This document shows positions 8,497-17,100 of a stretch of DNA of 62,764 nt, piece after piece. A model generated the notes under the pieces. The model saw only the letters and a program-made list of their open reading frames with translations. It was not told the DNA's origin and did no database searches. The stretch covers positions 128,813 through 191,576 of the forward strand of contig JACAAZ010000009.1 of the NCBI GenBank assembly GCA_013376995.1. The letters are read 5' to 3'. The DNA comes from Bacteroidota bacterium. GTDB lineage: Bacteria > Bacteroidota > Bacteroidia > Bacteroidales > UBA4417. The position numbers were made by a program, and so were the translations under genes. Position 1 is the stretch's first letter, and the number at the start of each line of letters is the position of its first letter.

Positions 8497-9417
8497 ATGA
8501 GAAAACACTTATCTTATTTATTACTGATCACAATATCAGTTATTTATAATTCCTGCAAAAAAGATGAATCCACCGGCAATCAAGTTTCAGCTCGGGATAA
8601 AGTCCTTAATGAATATACTGCCAACTTCCTGGGTTCTGATGTTACGGATGCTGTCTGGACTGGCAGTACTGCATCCTGTGATGAAGGTGGCTATTCGGCA
8701 GATGCTGAAAGCAAGACACTTCAACGGATAAATTATTTCAGAAGAATGGCCGGTGTATGGGATAGCATAACCTTTGATCCGGTTAAGAGTACAAAATGTC
8801 AGAAAGCAGCACTTATGATGCTGGCAAATAATACGCTGAATCATCATCCGCCAACCACCTGGTCGTGCTATTCAGCTGATGGTGCTGAAGCTGCCGGGAA
8901 GTCAAACCTTGCTCTTGGTGCCAACTCGACTGATGCCATCAGCCTATACATGCAGGATCCGGGTTCGTCAAATGTTGACCTGGGGCACAGAAGATGGTTG
9001 CTCTATTCAAGGGCCGGTGTGCTAGGGGCCGGTTCTACCAGTGCATCCCAATGTTTATGGGTAATAGGAGGCAACAGGACACCCGATACATTGCCAGAGT
9101 TCATTGCCTGGCCCCCCAAAGGATTTGTCCCTGCCCCTCTAATCTATAGCCGCTGGTCGTTTGCAATTCCCAATGCTGATTTCTCAACTGCCACCCTCGG
9201 TATGACCGATGGCTCCGGTGCATCGGTAACATGTAAAATAATTTCCAATACAGTTACCATTTACGGTGATAATACTATCGCCTGGGAGCCAAGCGGGATG
9301 AAAACCAATAGTGCATCAGATGAGGTTTATCATATTAATGTCGCTAATGTGCTTGTTGATGGTATTGCAAGGAGTTACAACTACGATGTAACCATAATCC
9401 AACCAGGGAGCAGGTAA
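8497..9417 (+). CDS. CAP (SCP/PR-1-like) domain lipoprotein
   Basis: The chosen ATG gives MRKHLSYLLLITISVIYNSC, a lipoprotein signal with the lipid-accepting cysteine at residue 20; the open frame extends 30 codons further upstream without a signal-like sequence. The mature part is a CAP domain: RINYFRRMAGV, a histidine-rich LNHHPPTTWSC and the LGHRRWLL segment are the usual cavity motifs. Bacterial CAP proteins are extracytoplasmic, and their activity is generally unknown. The protein is about 306 aa, and its C-terminal 100 residues look like an added beta-sandwich. Confidence 0.85.
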   Translation: MRKHLSYLLLITISVIYNSCKKDESTGNQVSARDKVLNEYTANFLGSDVTDAVWTGSTASCDEGGYSADAESKTLQRINYFRRMAGVWDSITFDPVKSTKCQKAALMMLANNTLNHHPPTTWSCYSADGAEAAGKSNLALGANSTDAISLYMQDPGSSNVDLGHRRWLLYSRAGVLGAGSTSASQCLWVIGGNRTPDTLPEFIAWPPKGFVPAPLIYSRWSFAIPNADFSTATLGMTDGSGASVTCKIISNTVTIYGDNTIAWEPSGMKTNSASDEVYHINVANVLVDGIARSYNYDVTIIQPGSR

Positions 9418-9837
9418 GCCGTTGATGGGATCCAGGCTTGTTTCTATGTTATGCAGTTAACCCATTTAGCATTAAGGATAAAATATGCCTGAACTTTCGA
9501 ATTGAGTTTCATCCGGGAATGCAGCCGAATCAAACCATCTCCCACCTTAATAGATTAGACGCAATAAATACATGGGGGATCAAACGATCCCCTTGGTTAC
9601 TTTATAATTCCCATGGAATGCCTGAACTTCAAAAGGTGATTCACCTTTCAGACATATCTTCGGGCTGGAATGAATGAGTGAAAAACTGATGATGAACTAT
9701 TGGATCAATAATCCATACTTTGAAAACCTTAACCACATAAGTTCCAGAAGATATTATTTCTAAGTTCTGCGCTAATTATCATTGAGACCCGCTTTACGAA
9801 AAACTTCATTCTAATTACCCGATTTCCTCCCAACTGG
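9418..9837. other. Long intergenic region with two perfect hairpins
   Basis: This 420-bp stretch has no convincing gene; a 79-codon frame at 9438-9677 has no start context or family resemblance. Two perfect inverted repeats stand out: GGGGATC-AAAC-GATCCCC (9575-9592) and AAAGGTGATTCACCTTT (9632-9648). Neither is followed by a T-run, so they do not look like terminators. Confidence 0.55.
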
Positions 9838-9871
9838 AAAAAAAAAGACCGGCTATTACTAGCCGATCTTT
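9838..9871 (-). terminator. Terminator of the second TPR anti-sigma-like gene
   Basis: AAAGA-C-CGGCTA (9844-9855) pairs with TAGCCG-A-TCTTT (9860-9871) with one mismatch. On the minus strand it is followed by a run of Ts (A-run 9838-9846 on the plus strand), 28 bases after the stop codon. Confidence 0.8.
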
Positions 9872-9898
9872 AAGCAGAGTGATGGAGGAGAATTTTCT

Positions 9899-10651
9899 TT
9901 ATTTCAGTTTCTTCAAGATTTTGACTGCATCTTTCTGATGGATGTTTTCATCATCTGCAGCGATCTTTTCGAACTGAGCTTTAGCTGTGCTGATCTTGTT
10001 GTCTTTCAGGAAGCAGAGGCCAAGGTACCATTGAGCATGCTCAACATAAAGGTTTTGGTCGTCTGCAATAATGTGGTTGAAAGCCTTTTCTGCCTGGGCA
10101 TAATTCTCATTTTCGATATTTGAGATCCCATAGTAGAACCAGCATGCAATGTTTCCATTATCCTTTGAAAGGATAGTGTTGAATAATTTTGCGGCCATTA
10201 GGTAATCCTTAGCCTGGAACTTGATCACCGCTTCGACGATGTTTCCATCACCGGCACGGGTTACGTTTACAAGGTTATCGGCTGAGTAGTATTCCTTGAA
10301 CAAAGTGTCATTGGAACTACCCCGTGGCACGCTGAAATATAGTGTTGAACCAAGAGCAGCAAGAAGGACAAAGGATGCAGCAGCATACCAGAACTTCTTG
10401 AAAGTCATATGGACAACCTTTACTTCTTGTTGTACAGCCCTGTTTTCCCTGTAGGCAACGAGCAATTTTTTCCTGAAATCGATGATGTCATCCCTTTTGA
10501 GGGCAGCATCAATGCTATGGGAAAATTCTAGTTCACCTGCCAATTCAGGATTGGAGGAAACATCTCTTTGAAAATTTTCCCGCTCGGCAGATAACATCTC
10601 CCCCGAAAGAAACTGCTCGATACTAGCTGAATGTTTGAAACTTGTCTTCAT
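9899..10651 (-). CDS. Membrane TPR protein, anti-sigma-like (paralogue 2)
   Basis: A 250-aa protein. Residues 1-75 (HSASIEQFLSGEMLSAERE, NPELAGELEFSHSID) resemble the cytoplasmic domain of anti-sigma factors without zinc ligands. One membrane helix follows near residues 86-108 (FWYAAASFVLLAALGSTLYF), then a periplasmic tail of about three TPR-like helical pairs (AAKLFNTILSKDNGNIACWFYYGISNIENENY begins them). It is the same length as the protein at 10882-11634 and very similar throughout. It has no sigma gene of its own: upstream lies only a promoter copy and ~100 bp of leftover sequence. Role as an anti-sigma factor is inferred from its twin. Confidence 0.8.
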   Translation of the reverse strand: MKTSFKHSASIEQFLSGEMLSAERENFQRDVSSNPELAGELEFSHSIDAALKRDDIIDFRKKLLVAYRENRAVQQEVKVVHMTFKKFWYAAASFVLLAALGSTLYFSVPRGSSNDTLFKEYYSADNLVNVTRAGDGNIVEAVIKFQAKDYLMAAKLFNTILSKDNGNIACWFYYGISNIENENYAQAEKAFNHIIADDQNLYVEHAQWYLGLCFLKDNKISTAKAQFEKIAADDENIHQKDAVKILKKLK

Positions 10652-10754
10652 AAACCTTACTTTTTAATCCCCTAAATCCGGAGCGTTGTTTAACTCAAAA
10701 TACTTATTTACTTAGGTAATAAAGGGTTTTGGGCTCTTTCCGATGAGTAATCAT
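10652..10754 (-). pseudogene. Possible remnant of a second sigma-factor gene
   Basis: Between the duplicated promoter element and the second anti-sigma-like gene lies ~100 bp. On the minus strand it opens with ATGATC at the same place relative to the promoter as the intact sigma gene start, then reads MIMITHRKEPKTLYYLSK and stops. The tail KTLYYLSK weakly resembles KTRKYLCK near the intact sigma C-terminus. This suggests a sigma gene lost by internal deletion. The promoter and start match is clear; the C-terminal likeness is short and could be chance. Confidence 0.4.
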
Positions 10755-10802
10755 GATCATCAGAACGTATATAATCCATAAATAAGAAAAAGGTAATACG
10801 GG
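10755..10802 (-). promoter_or_regulatory. ECF-type promoter element, copy A
   Basis: Read on the minus strand: CGTATTACCTTTTT, then a short spacer, TATGGATTATATACGTTCTG and ATGATC. It matches copy B (before the sigma gene) and copy C (before the surface-protein gene) at the same internal spacing. It presumably drives the second anti-sigma-like gene. Confidence 0.7.
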
Positions 10803-10812
10803 TTTTTGAAAA

Positions 10813-10853
10813 AAAATGAAAAAAAATAAGGCTGTCGATAAATGACAGCCTTA
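10813..10853 (-). terminator. Terminator of the sigma/anti-sigma operon
   Basis: TAAGGCTGTC (10827-10836) pairs perfectly with GACAGCCTTA (10844-10853). On the minus strand the stem is followed by a T-rich run (A-rich 10813-10826 on the plus strand). It lies 28 bases past the stop codon of the gene at 10882-11634. Confidence 0.88.
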
Positions 10854-10881
10854 GTATTTTGATTTTCAGCAAAAAAATATG

Positions 10882-11634
10882 CTAATCCAGTTTCCTGAGT
10901 ATTCGTATAGCGTCTTTCTGATGATAGTTATCTGGATCGGCTGCTATTGATTTGAACTGTTCAGTAGCTTTTTTCACCTGGTTATGTTTCAGGAAACAAA
11001 GGCCCAGGTACCATTGGGCATGCTCTACATATAGATTCTGATCGTTAGTGATAATGTAGTTAAACGCTTTTTCTGCCTGGTCATAATTCTCATTTTCTAT
11101 ACTAGAGATGCCGTAATAAAACCAGCAGGCGATATTCCCATTATCCCTTTCAACTATATTATGAAAGAGTTTAGCTGCCATAACATAGTCCTTTTCCTGG
11201 AACTTGATAACGGCTTCAACAATATTAACATCTCCGGCCCTCGTAACATCTACAAGGTTATCTGCAGAATAGTATTCCTTAAATATGGTATCATTAGGAT
11301 TTCCGCGCGGAACACTGAAATATAAGGTAGCTCCCAGGCCTGCAAGCAGGAGGAATGAGGCTGCAGCATACCATAGCCTTCTTATGTTAAGTTGTATTAC
11401 CGGGGTTTCCTGGGGGGCTTTCTTATTGTCCTTGAAAGCCACCAGGAGTTTCTTCCTGAAATCGATGATATCATCCCTGCGCAGAGCTTCATCTATAGTT
11501 CTGGAAAGGTTTAATTCTCCGGCTAATTCCGGATTCCGGGCTACCTCTCGTTCAAAACTGAGCCTTTCGGCGGGAAGCATCTCGCCTGAAAGGAACTGCT
11601 CAATGCTGGCAGAGTGTTTGAAACTATTCTTCAT
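10882..11634 (-). CDS. Membrane TPR protein, candidate anti-sigma factor (paralogue 1)
   Basis: A 250-aa protein beginning MKNSFKHSASIEQFLSGEML; an in-frame start 12 codons earlier is less likely because the paralogue begins at the matching MKTSFKHS. It has an anti-sigma-like N-terminal domain, one membrane helix near residues 85-107 and TPR-like repeats in the C-terminal half. The ATG overlaps the end of the ECF sigma gene by 11 bases, implying translational coupling. In Bacteroidota the gene directly after an ECF sigma gene is commonly its membrane anti-sigma factor; that role is inferred here, since no zinc motif supports it. Confidence 0.85.
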   Translation of the reverse strand: MKNSFKHSASIEQFLSGEMLPAERLSFEREVARNPELAGELNLSRTIDEALRRDDIIDFRKKLLVAFKDNKKAPQETPVIQLNIRRLWYAAASFLLLAGLGATLYFSVPRGNPNDTIFKEYYSADNLVDVTRAGDVNIVEAVIKFQEKDYVMAAKLFHNIVERDNGNIACWFYYGISSIENENYDQAEKAFNYIITNDQNLYVEHAQWYLGLCFLKHNQVKKATEQFKSIAADPDNYHQKDAIRILRKLD

Positions 11635-12208
11635 ACCTAAAAAATTTTTGACACCTGGGGTCATTTGCAATTCTTTTCTTCAACTCTTCCTTGCAAAGGT
11701 ACTTGCGGGTTTTTGCATACTTTTCAGTCTTAAATCCCATGATTGTTGCAATCTCCCGCAATGGTACGTCTTTCATGAATAACCGCAAAACTTTTTGACA
11801 ATCTTCATGAAGGGACAAAAAATGCATCTGCACCAGCCTTTGCATTTCAATTTGCTCATTTGAAACCTCTTTCAGGATATCAGCCGGTAGGTCAAGATAT
11901 TCCTCCACATCAGTAAGTTTATCGAAAATAGCTTTCCGTTTATTTAACTTTTGCAGCCATAGGTTCCTGCATATTGAATACAGAAATGTTTTAAAAGAAC
12001 TTGTAAGTGTAAGTTGATTTTCACTGATTTTCTTGTACACAATGATAAGGCCGTCCTGAAAAACGTCCTCCGCATCTTCATCAGAACCAGTATTTTCATT
12101 TACAAGGTATTTTATCAATGGAAAAAACTCCCTGTAAACGAAACTGATAATGTAGTCGCTACGCAGTCTTAGTCCTTCAACTATTGCTTCATCAGAGTAG
12201 TGGATCAT
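11624..12208 (-). CDS. ECF RNA polymerase sigma factor
   Basis: A 194-aa sigma-70-family factor of the extracytoplasmic function class. Region 2 is seen at about residues 20-85 (SDEDAEDVFQDGLIIVYKK, then FKTFLYSICRNLWLQKL) and region 4 at about 130-180 (HEDCQKVLRLF, LREIATIMGFK, KTRKYLCKEELKKRI). Regions 1 and 3 are absent, as expected. It is the first gene of an operon with the membrane TPR protein. Its start codon lies at the edge of promoter element copy B, so the leader is very short; the same element elsewhere suggests that the factor controls its own gene. Confidence 0.93.
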   Translation of the reverse strand: MIHYSDEAIVEGLRLRSDYIISFVYREFFPLIKYLVNENTGSDEDAEDVFQDGLIIVYKKISENQLTLTSSFKTFLYSICRNLWLQKLNKRKAIFDKLTDVEEYLDLPADILKEVSNEQIEMQRLVQMHFLSLHEDCQKVLRLFMKDVPLREIATIMGFKTEKYAKTRKYLCKEELKKRIANDPRCQKFFRYEE

Positions 12209-12250
12209 CAGAACGTATTATTATCCAGATTATCAAAAAAGGTAATACGG
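12209..12250 (-). promoter_or_regulatory. ECF-type promoter element, copy B (autoregulation)
   Basis: On the minus strand: CGTATTACCTTTTT, then TGATAATCTGGATAATAATA and CGTTCTG directly before the ATG. The first 29 bases differ from copy C at only two positions. Position before the sigma operon suggests autoregulation. Confidence 0.75.
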
Positions 12251-12486
12251 ATTATCAACTTATTTAGTTCACAATCGATTAACTCGTAGTTGTCTGTTTT
12301 TTAGGTTATTATGTCTAGAACTGCTTGTGAAGTTGAAGTTCACAACCATTTGTTAATAACTTTTAGTACAAAAGGACATAAACTCTTGAGCATTTTTTTC
12401 ATCTGCACCTATAAAATTTTTGAAGTTGATCAATTGAATTCACAATTGACAATACAGATACGCTTACTAAAAAAAACAACAAATTA
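12251..12486. other. Divergent intergenic region
   Basis: An A+T-rich spacer between promoter copies B (minus) and C (plus). It contains the palindromic stretch CAATTGAATTCACAATTG around 12431 but no recognisable gene, terminator or RNA. Confidence 0.4.
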
Positions 12487-12530
12487 CGTATTACCTTTTT
12501 GAATAATCTGGATAAAAGTAATAAATAGTA
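12487..12530 (+). promoter_or_regulatory. ECF-type promoter element, copy C
   Basis: CGTATTACCTTTTT (12487-12500) followed by GAATAATCTGGATAAAAGTA on the plus strand. The element matches copies A and B but faces the opposite way, toward the surface-protein gene 157 bases downstream. The leader between is A-rich with repeated AACAAGCAAAA-like words. Confidence 0.72.
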
Positions 12531-12686
12531 TTGAAAATTCAACAAGCTTTCGAATGAAATAAAATTGCAATAATCAATAAATAAAGCACTTAGCCAAAAC
12601 AAGCAAAAGGTTTTTTCCGAACACAAACAAGCAAAACAATAACAAGCAACAGGCAATTAAATTAAGTGGTCCTAACAAAAAAAAAC

Positions 12687-13898
12687 ATGAAAACGTTATT
12701 TACAATTTTACTTGCAGTCATTTTTGGACAGATAGTATCTGCCGGAACAGTATCTGGAGTAGTTCTTTATCAGGGGGATTCAACACGACCCATTAATAGT
12801 GTTACTGTAGCCTTGAAGGGTATTGATAATTCAACGATCGCAACTTATCTTACCGGACCTGATGGTGTTTACGTATTCAATGATGTACCCGCCGGATCGT
12901 ATACTCTTCGCGGCGTTAAGACATTGCCGGGCGGTGGTGTCACAATGCTGGATGCTACATTAGTATTCCTTCATATCCTGGGATTTTATCCGTTTGATGC
13001 AATCCAAAGCCTGGCAGCTGACGTAAACGGCTCCGGAACCATTACACTTACGGACTATTCTATGATCATGTACCATGTATTGAGGCATTCTCCATTTCCA
13101 GTAGGTGAATGGGTATTCCTTACTGAAACTTTTACAGTAACAGATCTTAAAGATTCTCATCCCGGTGGTCTGACTGGTTCATCAGCCGGTGACGTAGGAG
13201 GTGTATTTGTACCCGGTACCAGGAATCTGCCTGCTTACCCGATGACAAATGCCGGAACCATCAAGGTTTCTTCAGAAGAGCCGTTCAATGTTTCCATCAA
13301 AGCTACTCAGCCAATGTCAATAAGTGGCACAGGGCTTATAATCAATTATCCTTCTGACATTGTGACAATTCAATCAGTAGAATTCCCAATGTCCAACTTT
13401 GAATATGTAATTGATGGAGATCAAATCCGTCTCATCTGGAATGACCCGGAAGGATCAAACCTGAACCTGAAACCCGGATCAGAACTCATTACTATCCATT
13501 GCACAGCCAATGGCAACTTTACCGAGGGAATGAAAGCAAGCTTTACTCTTGACGGTAACACAAGTATCGTAAGCAACACTTACACAGAAATTACAGATGC
13601 CGGTTTACAGGCACCTACAATTGAATACACTAAGCCTTCATTAAGGCTAAGCAATTACCCCAACCCTTTCGGTGCCAGCACAACTCTGGCATATTACCTG
13701 CCAAGGAATGGGTCTGTTACCTTAACCTTGTATGATCAAAGCGGCCAGGTCGTGAGAGAATACAACCAGGGTGAACAAACCGAAGGATATCATTCAATGT
13801 TAGTAGAAGGAAGCGGATTGACCCCGGGTAGCTATTTCTGCAAGATCTCCCTGTCAGGTAGCGAGACTCAAACTATCAGATTGTTAAAATCGCTTTAA
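12687..13898 (+). CDS. Surface protein with dockerin- and cohesin-like domains and T9SS tail
   Basis: A 403-aa secreted protein. The ATG chosen gives the signal peptide MKTLFTILLAVIFGQIVSAG; a GTG seven codons upstream is less likely. Then come a carboxypeptidase-regulatory-like beta-sandwich (TVSGVVLYQGDSTRP, residues ~20-80), a dockerin-like pair (LDATLVFLHILG and DVNGSGTITLTDYSMIMYHV, ~90-140, the second with a calcium-loop pattern), a cohesin-like beta domain (IINYPSDIVTIQSVEFP, ~210-300) and a T9SS C-terminal domain (YPNPFGASTTLAYYLP to the end). It sits opposite the ECF operon and shares its promoter element, so it is a likely sigma target. Confidence 0.85.
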   Translation: MKTLFTILLAVIFGQIVSAGTVSGVVLYQGDSTRPINSVTVALKGIDNSTIATYLTGPDGVYVFNDVPAGSYTLRGVKTLPGGGVTMLDATLVFLHILGFYPFDAIQSLAADVNGSGTITLTDYSMIMYHVLRHSPFPVGEWVFLTETFTVTDLKDSHPGGLTGSSAGDVGGVFVPGTRNLPAYPMTNAGTIKVSSEEPFNVSIKATQPMSISGTGLIINYPSDIVTIQSVEFPMSNFEYVIDGDQIRLIWNDPEGSNLNLKPGSELITIHCTANGNFTEGMKASFTLDGNTSIVSNTYTEITDAGLQAPTIEYTKPSLRLSNYPNPFGASTTLAYYLPRNGSVTLTLYDQSGQVVREYNQGEQTEGYHSMLVEGSGLTPGSYFCKISLSGSETQTIRLLKSL

Positions 13899-13913
13899 AA
13901 ATCTAAAATGAAT

Positions 13914-13948
13914 AAAAAAAAAGGGGACTAATTGTCCCCTTTTTTTTT
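13914..13948 (+). terminator. Terminator of the surface-protein gene
   Basis: GGGGAC (13923-13928) pairs with GTCCCC (13934-13939), framed by an A-run on the left and TTTTTTTTT (13940-13948) on the right. It lies 16 bases past the stop codon and separates the surface protein from the CHAT gene. Confidence 0.9.
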
Positions 13949-14030
13949 CAATAACCTGACAAATTAAGGTATCTTTGCGTAAATCCAACCCGCCGAGAAT
14001 ATTACTTTTGGTGCCAATGTTTATAGATTA

Positions 14031-14055
14031 TTATACGTGTTTATACAACGTATAA
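14031..14055. promoter_or_regulatory. Inverted repeat upstream of the CHAT gene (candidate operator)
   Basis: TTATACGT (14031-14038) and ACGTATAA (14048-14055) form a perfect 8-bp inverted repeat with a 9-base gap, 50 bases before the start codon. A TATCTTTG -7-like box lies upstream at 13970-13977. The spacing suits a dimeric repressor or activator; no factor is known. Confidence 0.5.
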
Positions 14056-14105
14056 TTTGTTAATACTGAGAATACAGATAAACTTAACAGGTAAACATTT
14101 TACAA

Positions 14106-17100
14106 GTGCAATACCGGCACAAAAATATTGCCAGTAATTTCTTGATCAACCTGGTGCATATTTTAAGCCTGGCTTTAGTAACACTCCCCCTACTCCTCTT
14201 TACTCACTGCAGTTCTCGAGACCAGAAGAAAACAATTGGAAAGACCCCCGGCGATCTGGAACTTGCTGAATCATGCAAACTCCGCGACTCTTACGACAGC
14301 GCCATCGCTTATTACCATCACTTCAGTGATCAATGCTATAAAACCAAATCCTGGGATAACTGGGGTAAGGGTATAAATGGCATGATCGACTGTTACAGGT
14401 CGAAAGGAGATCTTTCTTCTGCTATAAATCTTCTGAATAAATCCGACAGCCTTGCCAGGAATAGCATAAGTGTCAGAAGTGAACTATTCGCTAGTTTAAT
14501 TCACAAGAAAGCTATACTGTTTTCTGAAAAAGGAGAATATGAACGGTCGAATGAGTATTTCCTCCAAACCATAAGCCTGAGAGATAATCTGAAACTCTCC
14601 AGGGATACAACTCTTGCATTATCGTATAATGGTTTAGGCACCAATTTTCTCTACCTGGGAAAATATGATGAAGCCTACGACTATTATGAAAAAGCGATTA
14701 ATAATTATGAAAAACTGGGCCTGACCAAGACTGCTGATTATGCGATGTTCAATCTAAATGCTGGTATTATTCATGCTATTAGAGGGGATTATCCTAAGGC
14801 ACAATTACACTTTGATCTTTCCCTTTCAATTAACAAAGCTATTCTTGATAAGAACGACCCTAAACTAGCTCTAGTCTATCTCAACCTGGGCAGATTCTTC
14901 AGCATGACAGGAAATGATGAGAAAGCGCTGGAATTGCTTACTCAGTCGGAAGATATTTTCAAACTGAAGGATCGAAAATCCTCTAAATTGGCTTCTTTAT
15001 ACCTTAATATAGGATCAATATATGTGAATAAAGCCAATTATGAAAAAGCATTGTCCTATTACAACAAAGCTCTGGCTTTGATGCAAGCCAATACTAACGG
15101 AAATCCATCCGATTTGCTGACCGTTCTGCTTAACCTTGGATTCATTTACGAGAAAAAAGGAGATTTTGCAGCTGCAAATAAATACTACCAGGAAGGCCTT
15201 CAAAAAGGAGATAAATTCCCAAACTCAGTCAAGGTTCTGAGAGGACTTGCAAATATAAACACGATTCTGGGCAAGAAAACTGAAGCAACTGCTTATTATG
15301 ACCTTTCTGTTAAACAGAGCATAGAACTCTGTGGGCCCAATCATCCTGAAACAGGCCTGACATATTTAAAGTATGGGGAATTTTGTTCAATCAATAATGA
15401 AAAACAAAGAGCTATTGATTTCCTCCACAAAGGCATAGATATCTACAAGCTTGCCTATGGAGAAAAGAGCCGGGATCTTGGATACGCATATTTACAGCTT
15501 GCAAATTACTTTTCGAGAATACACGAATATTCCAAAGCGCTTCCAGAATATCAGAAGGCACTGATAGCTACATTCCAGAACTTCAATGATGTTAACATCC
15601 TGAAGAATCCCAAACCTGATATGGGTGACTTAAGCTATTATCAACTAAACATATTAACGGAGAAAGCATTCGCATTTTACTCATTATACCAGCATGATCC
15701 TTCAAAAAAGGAATTCCTGCAGGCCAGTGCAGATACATATACAGAAGCCATCACTTTCATGGAATTATTGCGTTCAACTTACCAGGAAGAAGATAGCAAA
15801 CTGATGATAGCCGGAAGTGAAAAAAACACTGTCCTGAATGCAATCCGCACTCAGGTTGACTTATACAGGAATGCTCAACAGAACGACGCTTTTGAAAAAG
15901 CCTTTATGTATGCTGAAAAGGGTAAATCGTCTGTTCTCATGTCATACCTGAGGGATATGGAAGCCAAGGACCTCGGGAAAATCCCTGACAAATTACAAAA
16001 GCTGGATAACCAACTAAAAACGGAGATATCTTTTTACAACAAATTAATCTTTGATGAAACTTCCAGGAAAGATGCCAATCAATCAAAGATCAACCTCTGG
16101 AATAACACTGTATTTGAGCTAAGCCGGAAACACGACAGCCTTATTTCGGTAATTGAAAAAAGCTATCCTGCATACTACAACTTAAAATATGACAATTCAG
16201 TCATTACACTGAAATCACTAAAGGAAAGAATTGCACCAAACCAGGCAATCCTTGAATACACGCTTGCAGACACAACCCTGTATCTTTTCCTTATAGTAAA
16301 AAATGATGCTAAATTGTTTGTCACTCCCGTTGATACCGGGTTCCTTACCAATATTGCAACCTTGCGCGAAATGCTCACCGGGAAGTCCTTCAACAACTAC
16401 TCCCCTGAAGATTTTCACTCTTTTACTGATGCTTCCTACTCCCTATATAAGGTTCTGCTGGAGCCTGTTCAGAGCCTAATCCAAAACAAGGAACTTATCA
16501 TCATCCCGGATGCCGAACTGGGGTACCTGTCATTTGATATCCTGCTCACACATAAACCCGGTCCTAAGGCAAAAGGTTATAGGGGACTGCCCTACCTGAT
16601 CAAGGAAGCACCCATCAGTTATGCCCCTTCAGCAACAGCTTTATTTGAAGGATTCAAAAATCCTATTGCTCCTAAAAACCATAAAGTGCTGGCATTTGCT
16701 CCTTCCTATGAGAATGTCAGGAATGTCAAGATAAAAGAATTGTTGAGAGGTAAGACCTCTTATCCTGATTACCTGATGCCTATCCCTGGTGCCCAGATTG
16801 AAGTAAAAAACCTCAAGAAAATATTCAGCAGCAAGGTTTTTGATGGAAGTGATGCTACAGAATCTAATTTTAAGAAGTATGCTGGAAATTACTCCATCCT
16901 GCATCTGGCCATGCACACCATAATTAACAATAATAATCCTCTATATTCAAAGCTGGTATTCTATCGCAACGGTGACACGCTTGAGGATGGGCTTCTTAAT
17001 ACTTCTGAATTATTCAGTATGCAGTTAAATGCCGACCTGGCAGTTCTGAGTGCCTGTAATACCGGGACCGGTAAACTTGAAAGAGGTGAAGGTATTATGA

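Noticed and set aside
9438-9677. 79-codon open frame after the CAP gene
   Set aside because: No recognisable motif, poor start context, and it spans the two perfect hairpins.
11635-11670. Longer start for the first anti-sigma-like gene
   Set aside because: The paralogue begins at the equivalent of 11634, and the longer form would add residues encoded within the sigma gene.
13990-14060. A fourth copy of the ECF promoter element before the CHAT gene
   Set aside because: ATATTACTTTT and GATTATTATACGT resemble both halves, but the distance between them is about four bases too long and the CC is lost.
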